Shown in pieces: positions 17,338 through 25,551 of a DNA stretch of 27,797 bases. The notes under the pieces are model-generated. The model ran no database searches and was not told the DNA's origin. It was given only the letters and a program-made list of their open reading frames with translations. Made by a program: the position numbers and the translations under genes. Origin of the DNA: CAYONM01 sp964405325 (GTDB taxonomy: Bacteria > Planctomycetota > UBA11346); the NCBI GenBank assembly GCA_964405325.1, contig CAYONM010000022.1, positions 1 to 27,797 on the forward strand. Reading direction: 5' to 3'. Within the stretch, counting starts at the first letter, position 1; each line of letters begins with the position of its first letter.

Positions 17338-18647
17338 GCATGACCGGTATCCAGCTCGACACCGTTTCCTACCGTGACCGGGATTCCGCGGCGCTCTGTG
17401 CCGAATTGGCGGAGCTGGCACCGATCACGGACCTGTTCTGCTTTTTCGCCGACGAGGATCTGCGCCGCGGTCGCGATTATCACGGCGGCACCGATCTGCG
17501 TTGTGGCCCGACGCAGTGCGATGCCGCCGGTCGTGACGCCATCGACCGCCTGCTGGCGGGGGCAGGGGCGGCCGGGATGCGGGTGCATCTGGCAGACGGC
17601 GAGCTGGCCTGGTTCCGCGCAGCGGACCTGGATCCGGCGGCCCGGCAGGTGGATTGCTTCGGACGGCCGCGCCACACCGCCTGCGTCAATCATCCGCAGT
17701 GGCGTGCCTTCCAGATCGCGGTGCACGCCGACGCTTTCCATCAGCATCCGGAGCTGGCGGGTTTTCTGTTCATGCACGAACGCGCCGGTCCCTTCCTGCA
17801 GATCTTCAAACCCGAAGCCTGGCAGGGGGCCTGGAATCCCGGCTGCTTCTGTTCGCATTGTTGCGAATTGGCGCAGGCACGCGGCATCGACAGCGACCGC
17901 GCGCGCACGGGTCTGCAGGCGCTGGTGCATCTGTTTCGCGACGGCGCTGCGGCGGATTTTCGCGACGGCGCCATGGTCGCGTTGTGGCGTTGTCTGTCGC
18001 GCCATCCCGAAGCCCTGGCCTGGGAGCGTTTCCAGTGGGACAGCCTGCACGCGTATCGCGCGGCGGTGGCGGCGGCGATTCGCGCGGCCCGGCCCGGTGC
18101 CGGCATCGGCTATCACTGCCAGCATGGCGGCGCCACCGGCGATCTGCCTTGGCGCGCCGGCGATGAGGCGGCGGCGGTGCTGGCCTATGCCGATTGGATC
18201 AAACCCTCGGTCTATCCCGGCTGCAGCGGGCAGCGCTACCGGCATCTGCTCGATCATTATCGTCGCACCTGGCTGCGCGACTGCTCGCTGGAGGACGCCC
18301 ACCGCATGCTCAGCGCCTGGTTCGGCCGCAATTCAGCCGAAGGCAGTCCGGTCTTGGCGGATGATGCCGGCCAATGCGCCTTCGGCCCCGACTGGGTGCA
18401 CAGTGAGGTCGCGCGCATGGTGGCCGCTGCCGATCCGAAACCGATCTACGCTGGCCTGGGCATCGGTGTGCCCGGCGGCGAGGAGGTGGACGACCGCGCG
18501 CTGATCACCGCCTGCACCGAAGCCTGCTTCGAGGCCGGAGCCGCCGGCATCCTGTTTTCCCGCCACTATAGCGAAATGCCGCCGGAGCTGCTCGCCGCTG
18601 CCGGCGACGTGGTGCGGGCGCATGCTGCCGCGACGGCGGCAGGATAG
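17334..18647 (+). CDS. Cytoplasmic TIM-barrel-like protein, glycoside-hydrolase-like
   Basis: 437 residues without a signal peptide. The sequence suggests an (alpha/beta)8 barrel of the kind found in uncharacterised glycosyl-hydrolase-like families: LAGFLFMHERAGPFLQ with a glutamate at a strand end, a cysteine-rich CFCSHCC at 171-177 (similar clusters follow the acid/base strand in GH42-like proteins), IGYHCQHGGATGD, WIKPSVYPGC and PIYAGLGIGVPGGEEVDD. I do not recognise a specific family or substrate. Its start overlaps the preceding stop by four bases, so it belongs to the exported redox operon although it appears cytoplasmic; it may act on the imported product (inference). It converges on the minus-strand gene ending at 18660, with only 12 bases between them. 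Confidence 0.7.
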   Translation: MSMTGIQLDTVSYRDRDSAALCAELAELAPITDLFCFFADEDLRRGRDYHGGTDLRCGPTQCDAAGRDAIDRLLAGAGAAGMRVHLADGELAWFRAADLDPAARQVDCFGRPRHTACVNHPQWRAFQIAVHADAFHQHPELAGFLFMHERAGPFLQIFKPEAWQGAWNPGCFCSHCCELAQARGIDSDRARTGLQALVHLFRDGAAADFRDGAMVALWRCLSRHPEALAWERFQWDSLHAYRAAVAAAIRAARPGAGIGYHCQHGGATGDLPWRAGDEAAAVLAYADWIKPSVYPGCSGQRYRHLLDHYRRTWLRDCSLEDAHRMLSAWFGRNSAEGSPVLADDAGQCAFGPDWVHSEVARMVAAADPKPIYAGLGIGVPGGEEVDDRALITACTEACFEAGAAGILFSRHYSEMPPELLAAAGDVVRAHAAATAAG

Positions 18648-18659
18648 GCAGTGCCAGGA

Positions 18660-20546
18660 TCACTTGATCTCGAGCGGGAATCGCTCTTGGTCGCTGTAGG
18701 CGTGGATGTGGACGTCGTCGGGCTGGATGCCTGGTCTGCCGTTGCCTGGGGTGCTTTTGGGCAGGACCTGGACGATGCGCAGGGCCGTCACTGTACGATC
18801 TTCGGGAAAGGGCAGCTTGGAATCGTAGACGTTCATCACTGCGACCGTGGCCTGGTCCGGATTTTGTGCGACCGGCGGCTCATCCACACCTGCAGGCAGG
18901 CCCTCGGCCATGGCGTGCGGCAGAATGGGCGGCTTCTGCCGGGGCCGCAACGGATGGGGCATGTTGGCGGCGTCTTGGCCCCGATAGAGCAGCGTCTTGT
19001 TGCCGAAGCAATCCACCAGGTAGACGCCGTGCGGCGTGCGTTCGGGAATGTGCGGCCCCAGCAGACTGACGTTGTCCCAGTCGGGGGAATAGGCGCAGAG
19101 ATAATATTTTTCGCTCAATGGGTAGGGGGTGGCGAAGGCGGCGCGATTTTCCGGGCGCTTGTAATGCGGGACCTCGGGAGTCAGGTATTTCCAGGTATTG
19201 GCAGTGCCGTCGTCTATCAGGTCGGAATCGTAGACCACCAGGGTGCCCCAGCTGGCGCTATGGTGGCCGTACATGGTCCCGAAGAACAAGGACGAATCCG
19301 GAACCGGGCGCAGATCCGCCTGCACTTCGCCATTGGTGCCTTCGTATTGTCCGTACAGCGCCTCGACATTGCGGCCGTCCGGATCGGCGATCCAAGGATA
19401 CTGGCCGGCTTTCAGGTGGCGATCCACGTAATCCCAACGGCTGTAGATGATGCGTCCATCGTTGGTGACCACCGGCGACCATTCGTTGATCTCGTGGTAG
19501 CTGATGGGCGTGATGTCGCTGCCGTCCGGCAGCATGGTGTGCATGACGTAGGTGGGGCAGGGTCTCGGATGGCAGCGGCCTTCACCGCCACGCCGTTCCG
19601 ACAGGAAGCAGATGCGACCGTTGGGCAATACCGCCGGATAGAAGTCGTTCCAGGTGCCGCTGGTCAGCATGCGCAGATTGCTACCATCGGCATCGATCGC
19701 GAAAATATGGAAGGCGGTTTCCGGGCTATGGAAATACTCGTCGTATTGCTTGTACTGCTTCCGATCGATGGAGCTGAACGGAACCGTATTGCCGCTGTAG
19801 GCGAAATAGATGGTATCGGCATCGTAATCCACCTCGGGCGTGACGAAGGCGCCGGCAACCAGCTTTTGACCGTCCATGGTCCCACCTGAGACCACTGCAT
19901 TCGCCAGCAGGTCGACCAGCTCGGGCTGGTCGCCGAAGGCATCACGAAGGATATAGAGGCTGCCACCCGGTTCGGAGACACGGCCGTACCATTCATCGCA
20001 CATGTGGCCGTAGTCCACTGGATTGCGTTCGACGAAGACGATGTCGTTGAAATCCAGCAGCGGGTTCTTCAGCGACACCTCCCGCTGCAGCTGACATGCT
20101 TGGCTGAAGAGCGGCATCAGCGCATCGGCATTGCTGACGGTGACCGGCGTGTATTGCGATTTCTTGGGCAGGTCCTGCTCCTCTTCGATGCGAGCGGCGG
20201 GCGCCGACGCCGCTTGTGCCTGCAATTCCGCCAAGCGCTGCTTCGCCGCACTCAGATCGACATCACGCGCCTCGAGATCCGCGATCAGGGCCGCGGTCCG
20301 CCGCAACACGATGTCGACCGGCGTCTTGTCAGATGCCAGGATCATGGCTTGTTTGTGATAGGCCCGGTCCTCGGAGACGAAGCGGCTGATGGTCTTGTAG
20401 CGGTCGATCTGTGCGGCCAGCACCTCCAGTTGTGACAGCCATTCGGTTTTCAGGTCGAGGTGGACCGCCTGCGCCTGCGCAGCTGCGAGGCGACCATGGT
20501 CGAGGGACAGGAGCACGAGCACGAGGAGCAGCGTAAGTGGTCTCAT
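18660..20546 (-). CDS. HzsA-like propeller protein, haem segment deleted
   Basis: 628 residues from the ATG at 20546, chosen for the signal peptide MRPLTLLLVLVLLSL; a GTG at 20612 would add 22 residues and spoil it. The propeller is intact (FAIDADGSNLRMLTSG, VLPNGRICFLSERR, NDGRIIYSRWDYVDRH, ADPDGRNVEALYGQY). No CXXCH occurs anywhere. Near the end, TALRIVQVLPKSTP runs straight into QPDDVHIHAYSDQERFPLEI and stops. In the paralogue at 2761-6465 the matching QPDGIHSYAYSDKETYPL lies after both haem motifs. So about 140 residues including both haem sites seem to have been lost and the remaining C-terminus cut off. It may be a decaying gene or a haem-free propeller. No Shine-Dalgarno is visible; a TATACT lies seven bases before the ATG. 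Confidence 0.75.
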   Translation of the reverse strand: MRPLTLLLVLVLLSLDHGRLAAAQAQAVHLDLKTEWLSQLEVLAAQIDRYKTISRFVSEDRAYHKQAMILASDKTPVDIVLRRTAALIADLEARDVDLSAAKQRLAELQAQAASAPAARIEEEQDLPKKSQYTPVTVSNADALMPLFSQACQLQREVSLKNPLLDFNDIVFVERNPVDYGHMCDEWYGRVSEPGGSLYILRDAFGDQPELVDLLANAVVSGGTMDGQKLVAGAFVTPEVDYDADTIYFAYSGNTVPFSSIDRKQYKQYDEYFHSPETAFHIFAIDADGSNLRMLTSGTWNDFYPAVLPNGRICFLSERRGGEGRCHPRPCPTYVMHTMLPDGSDITPISYHEINEWSPVVTNDGRIIYSRWDYVDRHLKAGQYPWIADPDGRNVEALYGQYEGTNGEVQADLRPVPDSSLFFGTMYGHHSASWGTLVVYDSDLIDDGTANTWKYLTPEVPHYKRPENRAAFATPYPLSEKYYLCAYSPDWDNVSLLGPHIPERTPHGVYLVDCFGNKTLLYRGQDAANMPHPLRPRQKPPILPHAMAEGLPAGVDEPPVAQNPDQATVAVMNVYDSKLPFPEDRTVTALRIVQVLPKSTPGNGRPGIQPDDVHIHAYSDQERFPLEIK

Positions 20547-20674
20547 ACGGCAAGTATACCGTTGCAAAGCAATAGACGCCGCTTTTTCCAGCCAGACCAC
20601 CTCCGATTCCACGCCATATCAGGTTGGCGATGCTTGCGGCTGCGGTCGCATGCTTTGTGTCTCTGATGATCAAC

Positions 20675-20684
20675 CAAGCGCTTG
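20675..20684. promoter_or_regulatory. LacI-type palindrome CAAGCGCTTG
   Basis: A perfect 10-bp palindrome with the AAGCGCTT core seen in many LacI-family operators. It lies in the divergent region between the genes starting at 20546 and 20905. Confidence 0.4.
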
Positions 20685-20691
20685 CCGTAAA

Positions 20692-20706
20692 TGCTCGATC
20701 CGAGCA
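20692..20706. promoter_or_regulatory. Inverted repeat TGCTCG-ATC-CGAGCA
   Basis: A perfect 6-3-6 inverted repeat in the same divergent region, 7 bp from the neighbouring palindrome. A regulator cannot be named. Confidence 0.4.
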
Positions 20707-20724
20707 CTCAACGCGCCGAATCGA

Positions 20725-20743
20725 TTGTAGGTAAAACCTACAA
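20725..20743. promoter_or_regulatory. Inverted repeat TTGTAGGT-AAA-ACCTACAA
   Basis: A perfect 8-3-8 inverted repeat, the strongest operator candidate of the region. The TTGTA outer half-sites recall GntR/LacI-chimera operators, but the 3-bp centre differs from the AraR-like site at 7711-7726. A repressor or activator site for the beta-helix gene or the divergent HzsA-like gene is likely. Confidence 0.55.
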
Positions 20744-20772
20744 GCCACACATGATTGTCGTGAAACTTGATA

Positions 20773-20786
20773 ATTATACGTATAAT
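20773..20786. promoter_or_regulatory. Palindrome ATTATACGTATAAT overlapping a -10 box
   Basis: A perfect 14-bp palindrome whose right half is TATAAT (20781-20786), a consensus -10 for the plus-strand gene at 20905; the left half gives the same box on the minus strand. A protein bound here would block the promoter. No good -35 stands 17 bp upstream, which would suit an activator-dependent promoter. The leader would be about 110 bases long. Confidence 0.5.
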
Positions 20787-20854
20787 GTTGCTTTTCGAGC
20801 GGGCTGTTCTACACTTTCTCAATCGGGTGGATCTGACTCTTCTCGGTAAATCCC

Positions 20855-20889
20855 ATGTGCATATTTTCCATCATTATGTGCATGTTTTC
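20855..20889 (+). promoter_or_regulatory. Direct repeat of 14 bp spaced by 21 bp (AraC-type half-sites)
   Basis: ATGTGCATATTTTC (20855-20868) and ATGTGCATGTTTTC (20876-20889) differ at one base and start 21 bp apart, two helical turns. That is the geometry of tandem AraC-family half-sites. They end five bases before the GGAGG ribosome site of the beta-helix gene, so binding would sit in the leader or near a second start point. Confidence 0.5.
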
Positions 20890-20904
20890 ACGCGGAGGTG
20901 TGCT

Positions 20905-23900
20905 ATGAGATGGTTACTACTGCAGGCAATGATCATTGTGGGAGCAAGCATGCTCGCGCAGATCGCCTGGTCCCAGGAATACGATTGGCAGAAGGTACCG
21001 GTAAAACTGCTGCCCAATGGCGACATGGAGTGGGCTCCGGAGCCGTATGCCTTCCAGCCCGGTCCTCAGATCCGGTACATCGATTTCGAAGCCGGCGATG
21101 ACAACGCCGCCGGCACCAGCAAGCAGACGGCTTGGAAACATCATCCCTGGGACCTGAACGCGACCGGCAAGGCCGCTGAGGCCTCCGGTCCGCTGACCTA
21201 CGTCTTCAAGGGCGGGGTGATCTATCGCGGCCAGATGCTGGCGGATGAATCCGGCACACCCGAGCAGCCGATCCAGCTTCTGCACGATCCCGACTGGGGC
21301 GATGGCAAGCCGCTGTTCTATGGTTCCTCGCGATTGCCGGATCGCTGGGTGCGGGCCGACAAGGTCCAGTATCCGGATCGGCTTCCGGATCCCGCGACCG
21401 CCTGGGCCTTGGATCTGAAGGGCGAGGAATACATGCGCGGCGGCAGCCCCCGTTATGCGGTTGCCAATCGGCAGGGCTATTGGGCGGGCGGCAGCGCCAT
21501 CCGCACCAGTTTGCATGTTATAGAGGAAAGTGGCGAGCAACGGCGGCTGCACCTGGCCCGGACCCCCGACTGGCAGCCGGGCAGCGACAATTTCATGCTC
21601 GATTATTGGTATCAGGCGGAAGAGGACGCCAACGTCAAAGGTTTCAAGATCACCGGCTTCGTCGACAGCCGCTGGAAGGATCCCAGCCTGCCCGAGGACT
21701 ATTTCACTGGCGGCACCATTTGGAGCATGACCCGGACCCTCATCGCCACTGCCACCCCCAAGGACATCCCGGAGACCGTGGAGTGGAAGGGGAAGACTTC
21801 GCCTTTTTTCATTCCCGAAAAAGGCATCCTGATGCACACCAACCGCGGCAGGAGCTATGGCAAAAAGGGTGTCGGCATCAAATACATGATCGAAAACCTG
21901 CCGCAATTCATGGATGCGCCGAACGAATTCTATCTGGATCATGACAACGGTATGCTCTACCTGCGCCTACCGGAGGGCGAGGATCCCAATAAATTGACGA
22001 TCGAGCTGAGCAATCACAACGGCTGCATCCAGATCGAGAACCAGTCGCACATCGAAATAGCCGGACTCTCCTTCAGCTTCTATCAGAGCGATACCATCGG
22101 AGCGCAACTCAACGTCTCCAACTTGGACATCCATCACTGCAACTTCCGGAATGCGCTCGATGTCGCCATCCGTCTCAATTCCGACGCTTCTGATGATGCG
22201 AAACCGGTAATGGATCAGATACGCGTGGCCGACTGTCGCTTCGAGGACATCAACACCAACGCGATCAAGGTCCAGGGCCAGACGGTCTATACCAAGCACA
22301 AATACCGCGGCTTCACCGATCGGGTCCAGATCCTGCGTAACTACACCTACAACACGGGCATCCGTCATGGCGAGAATACCTGGGGCAATGTCAGCGCCAT
22401 CGGCATCGGCTGGATCAGCCGCGGCGAGATCGCCGGCAATATCGTCCGCCGCTCCCTGGGCTCAGGCATCGTGGTCGAAGGCGGTAAGAACGGCAGTTTG
22501 TCGACCTATGAAACGCGCAGCATGCATGTGCCGCACATCCGGATCCTGGTCCACCACAACAAGACCGAGGATACCGCCCTGGGCGTGAGCGACTACGGCG
22601 GTCTGGCCTTGTGGCAGGGCGGGCCCATCTACGCCTGGAGCAACCTGATCGGCAATTCCCCTGGTCACAACCCGGCCGGTTTCTTCGGCTTCTATCGGCC
22701 CATCAATCTGTCCTACCCCATCTATCTGGATGGCGGCTTCAAGATGTACCTGTTCAACAACATCGTCTGGGGCCGGACCACCGATGAGAAGGATCCCTTT
22801 GCCAATACCACCGCCGGCTATTTCTCGGTGTTCGGTTTCCTGAACCAATTCACCAACAACACCGTCTATCGGACCCGCAAAGGCGTCGGCGGCAGTTCCG
22901 GTAACCGCAATGATATTGTCAGTAATATCTTCGCCGATATCGCAGAGAAATACATCGCCAACAACCGAGAGGGCGATCCCTCCTTGCTGGGTGGTGGTGA
23001 TGATGCCTCCTCCGGCCTGCGTGGCGTGCCGAGCCTGGCCTTTGCCCATAACCTGTTCCATGGTAAAGGCGATGCTGGCACCCTGATCAGTGCCGAAGGC
23101 AAACGGCGTGATTTCGTCGTGAATCCGGTGGATGCCAAAACCGTCGATGCCATGCAGGAACAGATGGCGGCATTCCCGATCCGCATCCCGCTGCTCGGCA
23201 AGCAGGTCGAAAAGTCTCCCATCATCGGTGCGCCTCCTGGGCCTATCGATGAACTATCCGAGCAAGTGGATTTTGCGCCCACGCCAGATTCGCCTGCTCT
23301 GGACGAGGGCGGCATCTATTTCGTGCCCTGGTCGCTCTACGGCACCGTCGGCGAGTGGCAATTCACCGTCAATCATGCCGATCCCACCAAGGTGACCGAC
23401 TACCATTTCTTCATGGATGAGACCCATTTCGATCGCAAGAGCTATGAGCTGCTGCCGTCCTTCGACCTGGTGCTGGATCAGGCCAACGTGGACCATTACG
23501 TCGACGGTATCACCGAGGATTGGGTGCCGAGCGCCATGCGCTTCGATGGCAAACGCTTCGCCCGTTATCCCGATGCCCCCATGCGTGAGGATATCAAGCT
23601 CCCCATCGTCAAATTCCACGGTACCGGATCAATGAGCGAGAAGGAACGTCTCGGTGAGCCGTGGACGATCGACGAGCCGAGTGGCCAAGGCGGTAAGTAC
23701 TCGGAAACGGATATGGCCCGCTATCCCGCAGAGAAGCGTCAGAGCCTGATCATCACCACGCAGAATCTGCTGATCGAAGCCCAGTTCCGCGCCGAGACCG
23801 GTGGCATGCTGCTGGGCAAATACGACGGCCAGAGCGGCTATGCCCTGCAGGTGGGCGAGGACGGCAAGGCCCGGTTCCTGATCGCGGCTGGCGGCAAGAT

Positions 23901-24276
23901 GGCAGCGGTGAGCACGGCGGCGTCGGTGAACGATGGCAATTGGCATCACGTCATCGGTGAGGTCGACCGGGCGAGCGGCCGCATGACCATCTACTTGGAC
24001 GGCAAGGAAGCAGGCTCGTCCCAGACGAGCCTGGGACCGGATGTCTCCATCGACACCACCGCCGATGTCCTGGTGGCCAAGGCCCATGACGACAGCGCCC
24101 GCTTCACGGGAGATATCGACTTCCTGCGGGTCTGCCGTGGAACTCTGGCGGATTCCCTCACCGACATCGCAGAGCTCTACGCTTGGCAGACGAACGGTCC
24201 CTTCCGCTATGATTATTTCGGCAGTGCTCCCAAAGGGCGCCGCGATGTCGGGGCCATCGAACGCATCCAACGCTGA
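20905..24276 (+). CDS. Secreted right-handed beta-helix protein with C-terminal LamG domain
   Basis: 1123 residues. The ATG at 20905 is chosen for GGAGG six bases upstream and for the signal peptide (WLLLQAMIIVGASMLAQIAW, cleavage near residue 23). Residues about 50-350 form a mixed N-terminal region (IRYIDFEAGDDNAAGTSKQT is typical of secreted pectate-lyase-like proteins). Residues about 370-700 are a parallel beta-helix (IQIENQSHIEIAGLSFSF, NLDIHHCNFRNALDVAIRLN, QFTNNTVYRT). Residues about 945-1085 form a LamG/concanavalin-like domain (LIEAQFRAETGGMLLGKYDG, DGNWHHVIGEV, MTIYLDGKEAG). The family is surface-acting on polysaccharides, either as a lyase or hydrolase or by binding; catalytic residues cannot be assigned. 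It is monocistronic, ending before the terminator at 24337. Confidence 0.85.
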   Translation: MRWLLLQAMIIVGASMLAQIAWSQEYDWQKVPVKLLPNGDMEWAPEPYAFQPGPQIRYIDFEAGDDNAAGTSKQTAWKHHPWDLNATGKAAEASGPLTYVFKGGVIYRGQMLADESGTPEQPIQLLHDPDWGDGKPLFYGSSRLPDRWVRADKVQYPDRLPDPATAWALDLKGEEYMRGGSPRYAVANRQGYWAGGSAIRTSLHVIEESGEQRRLHLARTPDWQPGSDNFMLDYWYQAEEDANVKGFKITGFVDSRWKDPSLPEDYFTGGTIWSMTRTLIATATPKDIPETVEWKGKTSPFFIPEKGILMHTNRGRSYGKKGVGIKYMIENLPQFMDAPNEFYLDHDNGMLYLRLPEGEDPNKLTIELSNHNGCIQIENQSHIEIAGLSFSFYQSDTIGAQLNVSNLDIHHCNFRNALDVAIRLNSDASDDAKPVMDQIRVADCRFEDINTNAIKVQGQTVYTKHKYRGFTDRVQILRNYTYNTGIRHGENTWGNVSAIGIGWISRGEIAGNIVRRSLGSGIVVEGGKNGSLSTYETRSMHVPHIRILVHHNKTEDTALGVSDYGGLALWQGGPIYAWSNLIGNSPGHNPAGFFGFYRPINLSYPIYLDGGFKMYLFNNIVWGRTTDEKDPFANTTAGYFSVFGFLNQFTNNTVYRTRKGVGGSSGNRNDIVSNIFADIAEKYIANNREGDPSLLGGGDDASSGLRGVPSLAFAHNLFHGKGDAGTLISAEGKRRDFVVNPVDAKTVDAMQEQMAAFPIRIPLLGKQVEKSPIIGAPPGPIDELSEQVDFAPTPDSPALDEGGIYFVPWSLYGTVGEWQFTVNHADPTKVTDYHFFMDETHFDRKSYELLPSFDLVLDQANVDHYVDGITEDWVPSAMRFDGKRFARYPDAPMREDIKLPIVKFHGTGSMSEKERLGEPWTIDEPSGQGGKYSETDMARYPAEKRQSLIITTQNLLIEAQFRAETGGMLLGKYDGQSGYALQVGEDGKARFLIAAGGKMAAVSTAASVNDGNWHHVIGEVDRASGRMTIYLDGKEAGSSQTSLGPDVSIDTTADVLVAKAHDDSARFTGDIDFLRVCRGTLADSLTDIAELYAWQTNGPFRYDYFGSAPKGRRDVGAIERIQR

Positions 24277-24336
24277 TCCGGATATCCTGCTCGGCACGTA
24301 TCCGCTGAGCAGTTATCCATAGCGAAGGGAGGCAAT

Positions 24337-24369
24337 GGAAGCGCCCGGTCCTCTGGACCGGGCGCTTCC
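24337..24369. terminator. Bidirectional intrinsic terminator
   Basis: A perfect 15-bp stem (GGAAGCGCCCGGTCC, loop TCT, then its complement) followed by GTTTGTG. It lies between the convergent beta-helix and UroD-like genes. The U-tract is weak on both strands, but the stem is very stable. Confidence 0.85.
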
Positions 24370-24394
24370 GTTTGTGCACAGAAAGGAGCTTCTT

Positions 24395-25459
24395 CTAGGA
24401 AGCCGATGCTGCCGAGACGATGCGCGGCATCGCCTCTCGCAGACGCAGGAGCCGGGCACGTGCTTCGGCCATGTCCTTGTGCCCGCTGAGATTGAACATG
24501 AAGCGGCTGCTGGGTTTGGCCACCTCGATCATGCGCAGCAACTGCTCATCCGGGGTCCAGCCCATGGAGAACAGGGCGGTATCGGAGAATTGTTCGATGC
24601 AGCGCTCGGGGCCGTGGAAAAAGCGGCGGTTCAGGCCCCGGAGATTCGGAATACGGGCAAAGTGGTCGTACTGGTGATCGGCATCGGCGCAGCAGTGCAT
24701 CCACAAACCGCCGTAGTGTTGGCTGAGGCGGATCAGGCTCGGCAGTGCGAAGCGCTCGAATTGTTCCGGAGCGATGATGCCGATCTCGTCTTCGGACAGA
24801 TGCACGCCGTATTCCGGTGGCACCCACATGGACGGACAATGACACATCTGCACGTTCGGCACCCGTTGCAGGAAGGCATCGACGAATTCGATGAACAGCC
24901 GCTCGCAGCGCTGCACCAATTCATCGACCGCCTCCGGCTCCTCCAGCAGGGATACCAGGAAATCTTCTTTGTTCCAGATGATGGCGGCGATTCCGAAAGG
25001 GCTCTGCAGGTCGGGTACGCCGATCGGCACACCGGGCATGGCCTCTGACAGCCGTTCAGCCAGTTCCAGGACCCGTGCCAGCCCCGGACTTTCGATGGAA
25101 GCGGGCAATAGTTTGTCGAAATCGTCCACGTCTTCCAACAGGGGTCTCGCTGCTGGTGGCGATCCCTGATAATGATGCAGCTCACAACCGAAGGCGTTGG
25201 CCAGGAATCCGGTGCCCGTGAAAATGCGCACATAGGGCACCGTGTCATCGTCGACCTGGCGATGCAGCTCGCAGCGCCGCTCGTAATCACGCTGATGCCA
25301 ATCGACCCACGTCTGTATGTTCCCGTCCACCGCCGAGACATCGCCCGGACTGGGATCGTCGGGATCGCCGACCGGCTCCAGCATCAGGGCGAGACCGGCA
25401 TAGCGGGCTTCATACAGCCCACGCAGATAGGTGGCATTGGCGTCGGGGTCCCAGGGCAT
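24395..25459 (-). CDS. Uroporphyrinogen decarboxylase family protein (UroD-like)
   Basis: 354 residues. The start at 25459 is set by AAGGAG eight bases upstream. UroD-fold features are: TVPYVRIFTGTGFLANAFG, DFDKLLPASIESPGLARVLE, MPGVPIGVPDLQSPFGIAAI, EDFLVSLLEEPEAVDELVQR, GIIAPEQFERFALPSLIRLS, GGLWMHCCADADHQ (probable metal-binding His/Cys strand) and FMFNLSGHKDMAEA. The family includes cobalamin or corrinoid methyltransferases (MtaA/CmuA type) and many uncharacterised members expanded in PVC bacteria. It is unlikely to be the haem-pathway HemE: the sequence is divergent and the context is not tetrapyrrole. It is divergently arranged with an AraC regulator, its likely controller. Confidence 0.82.
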   Translation of the reverse strand: MPWDPDANATYLRGLYEARYAGLALMLEPVGDPDDPSPGDVSAVDGNIQTWVDWHQRDYERRCELHRQVDDDTVPYVRIFTGTGFLANAFGCELHHYQGSPPAARPLLEDVDDFDKLLPASIESPGLARVLELAERLSEAMPGVPIGVPDLQSPFGIAAIIWNKEDFLVSLLEEPEAVDELVQRCERLFIEFVDAFLQRVPNVQMCHCPSMWVPPEYGVHLSEDEIGIIAPEQFERFALPSLIRLSQHYGGLWMHCCADADHQYDHFARIPNLRGLNRRFFHGPERCIEQFSDTALFSMGWTPDEQLLRMIEVAKPSSRFMFNLSGHKDMAEARARLLRLREAMPRIVSAASAS

Positions 25460-25498
25460 GATGTACTCCTTATGCACACCATAATAACGCCTGGAATG

Positions 25499-25508
25499 GC
25501 CGATCGGC
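25499..25508. promoter_or_regulatory. Palindrome GCCGATCGGC
   Basis: A perfect 10-bp palindrome in the gap between the divergent UroD-like gene and the AraC regulator, in front of both. A possible shared operator, but short palindromes of this base composition also arise by chance. Confidence 0.25.
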
Positions 25509-25551
25509 AATGTCCCCTTGTCTGATGCTTGTGTCTCTTTTCACTAGGATC

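Noticed and set aside
18651..19889. A 412-codon plus-strand open frame
   Set aside because: Shadow of the truncated HzsA-like gene on the other strand.
24395..25459. HemE of haem biosynthesis
   Set aside because: The UroD fold is clear, but the sequence is strongly divergent and the neighbours are a regulator and a polysaccharide protein, not tetrapyrrole genes.
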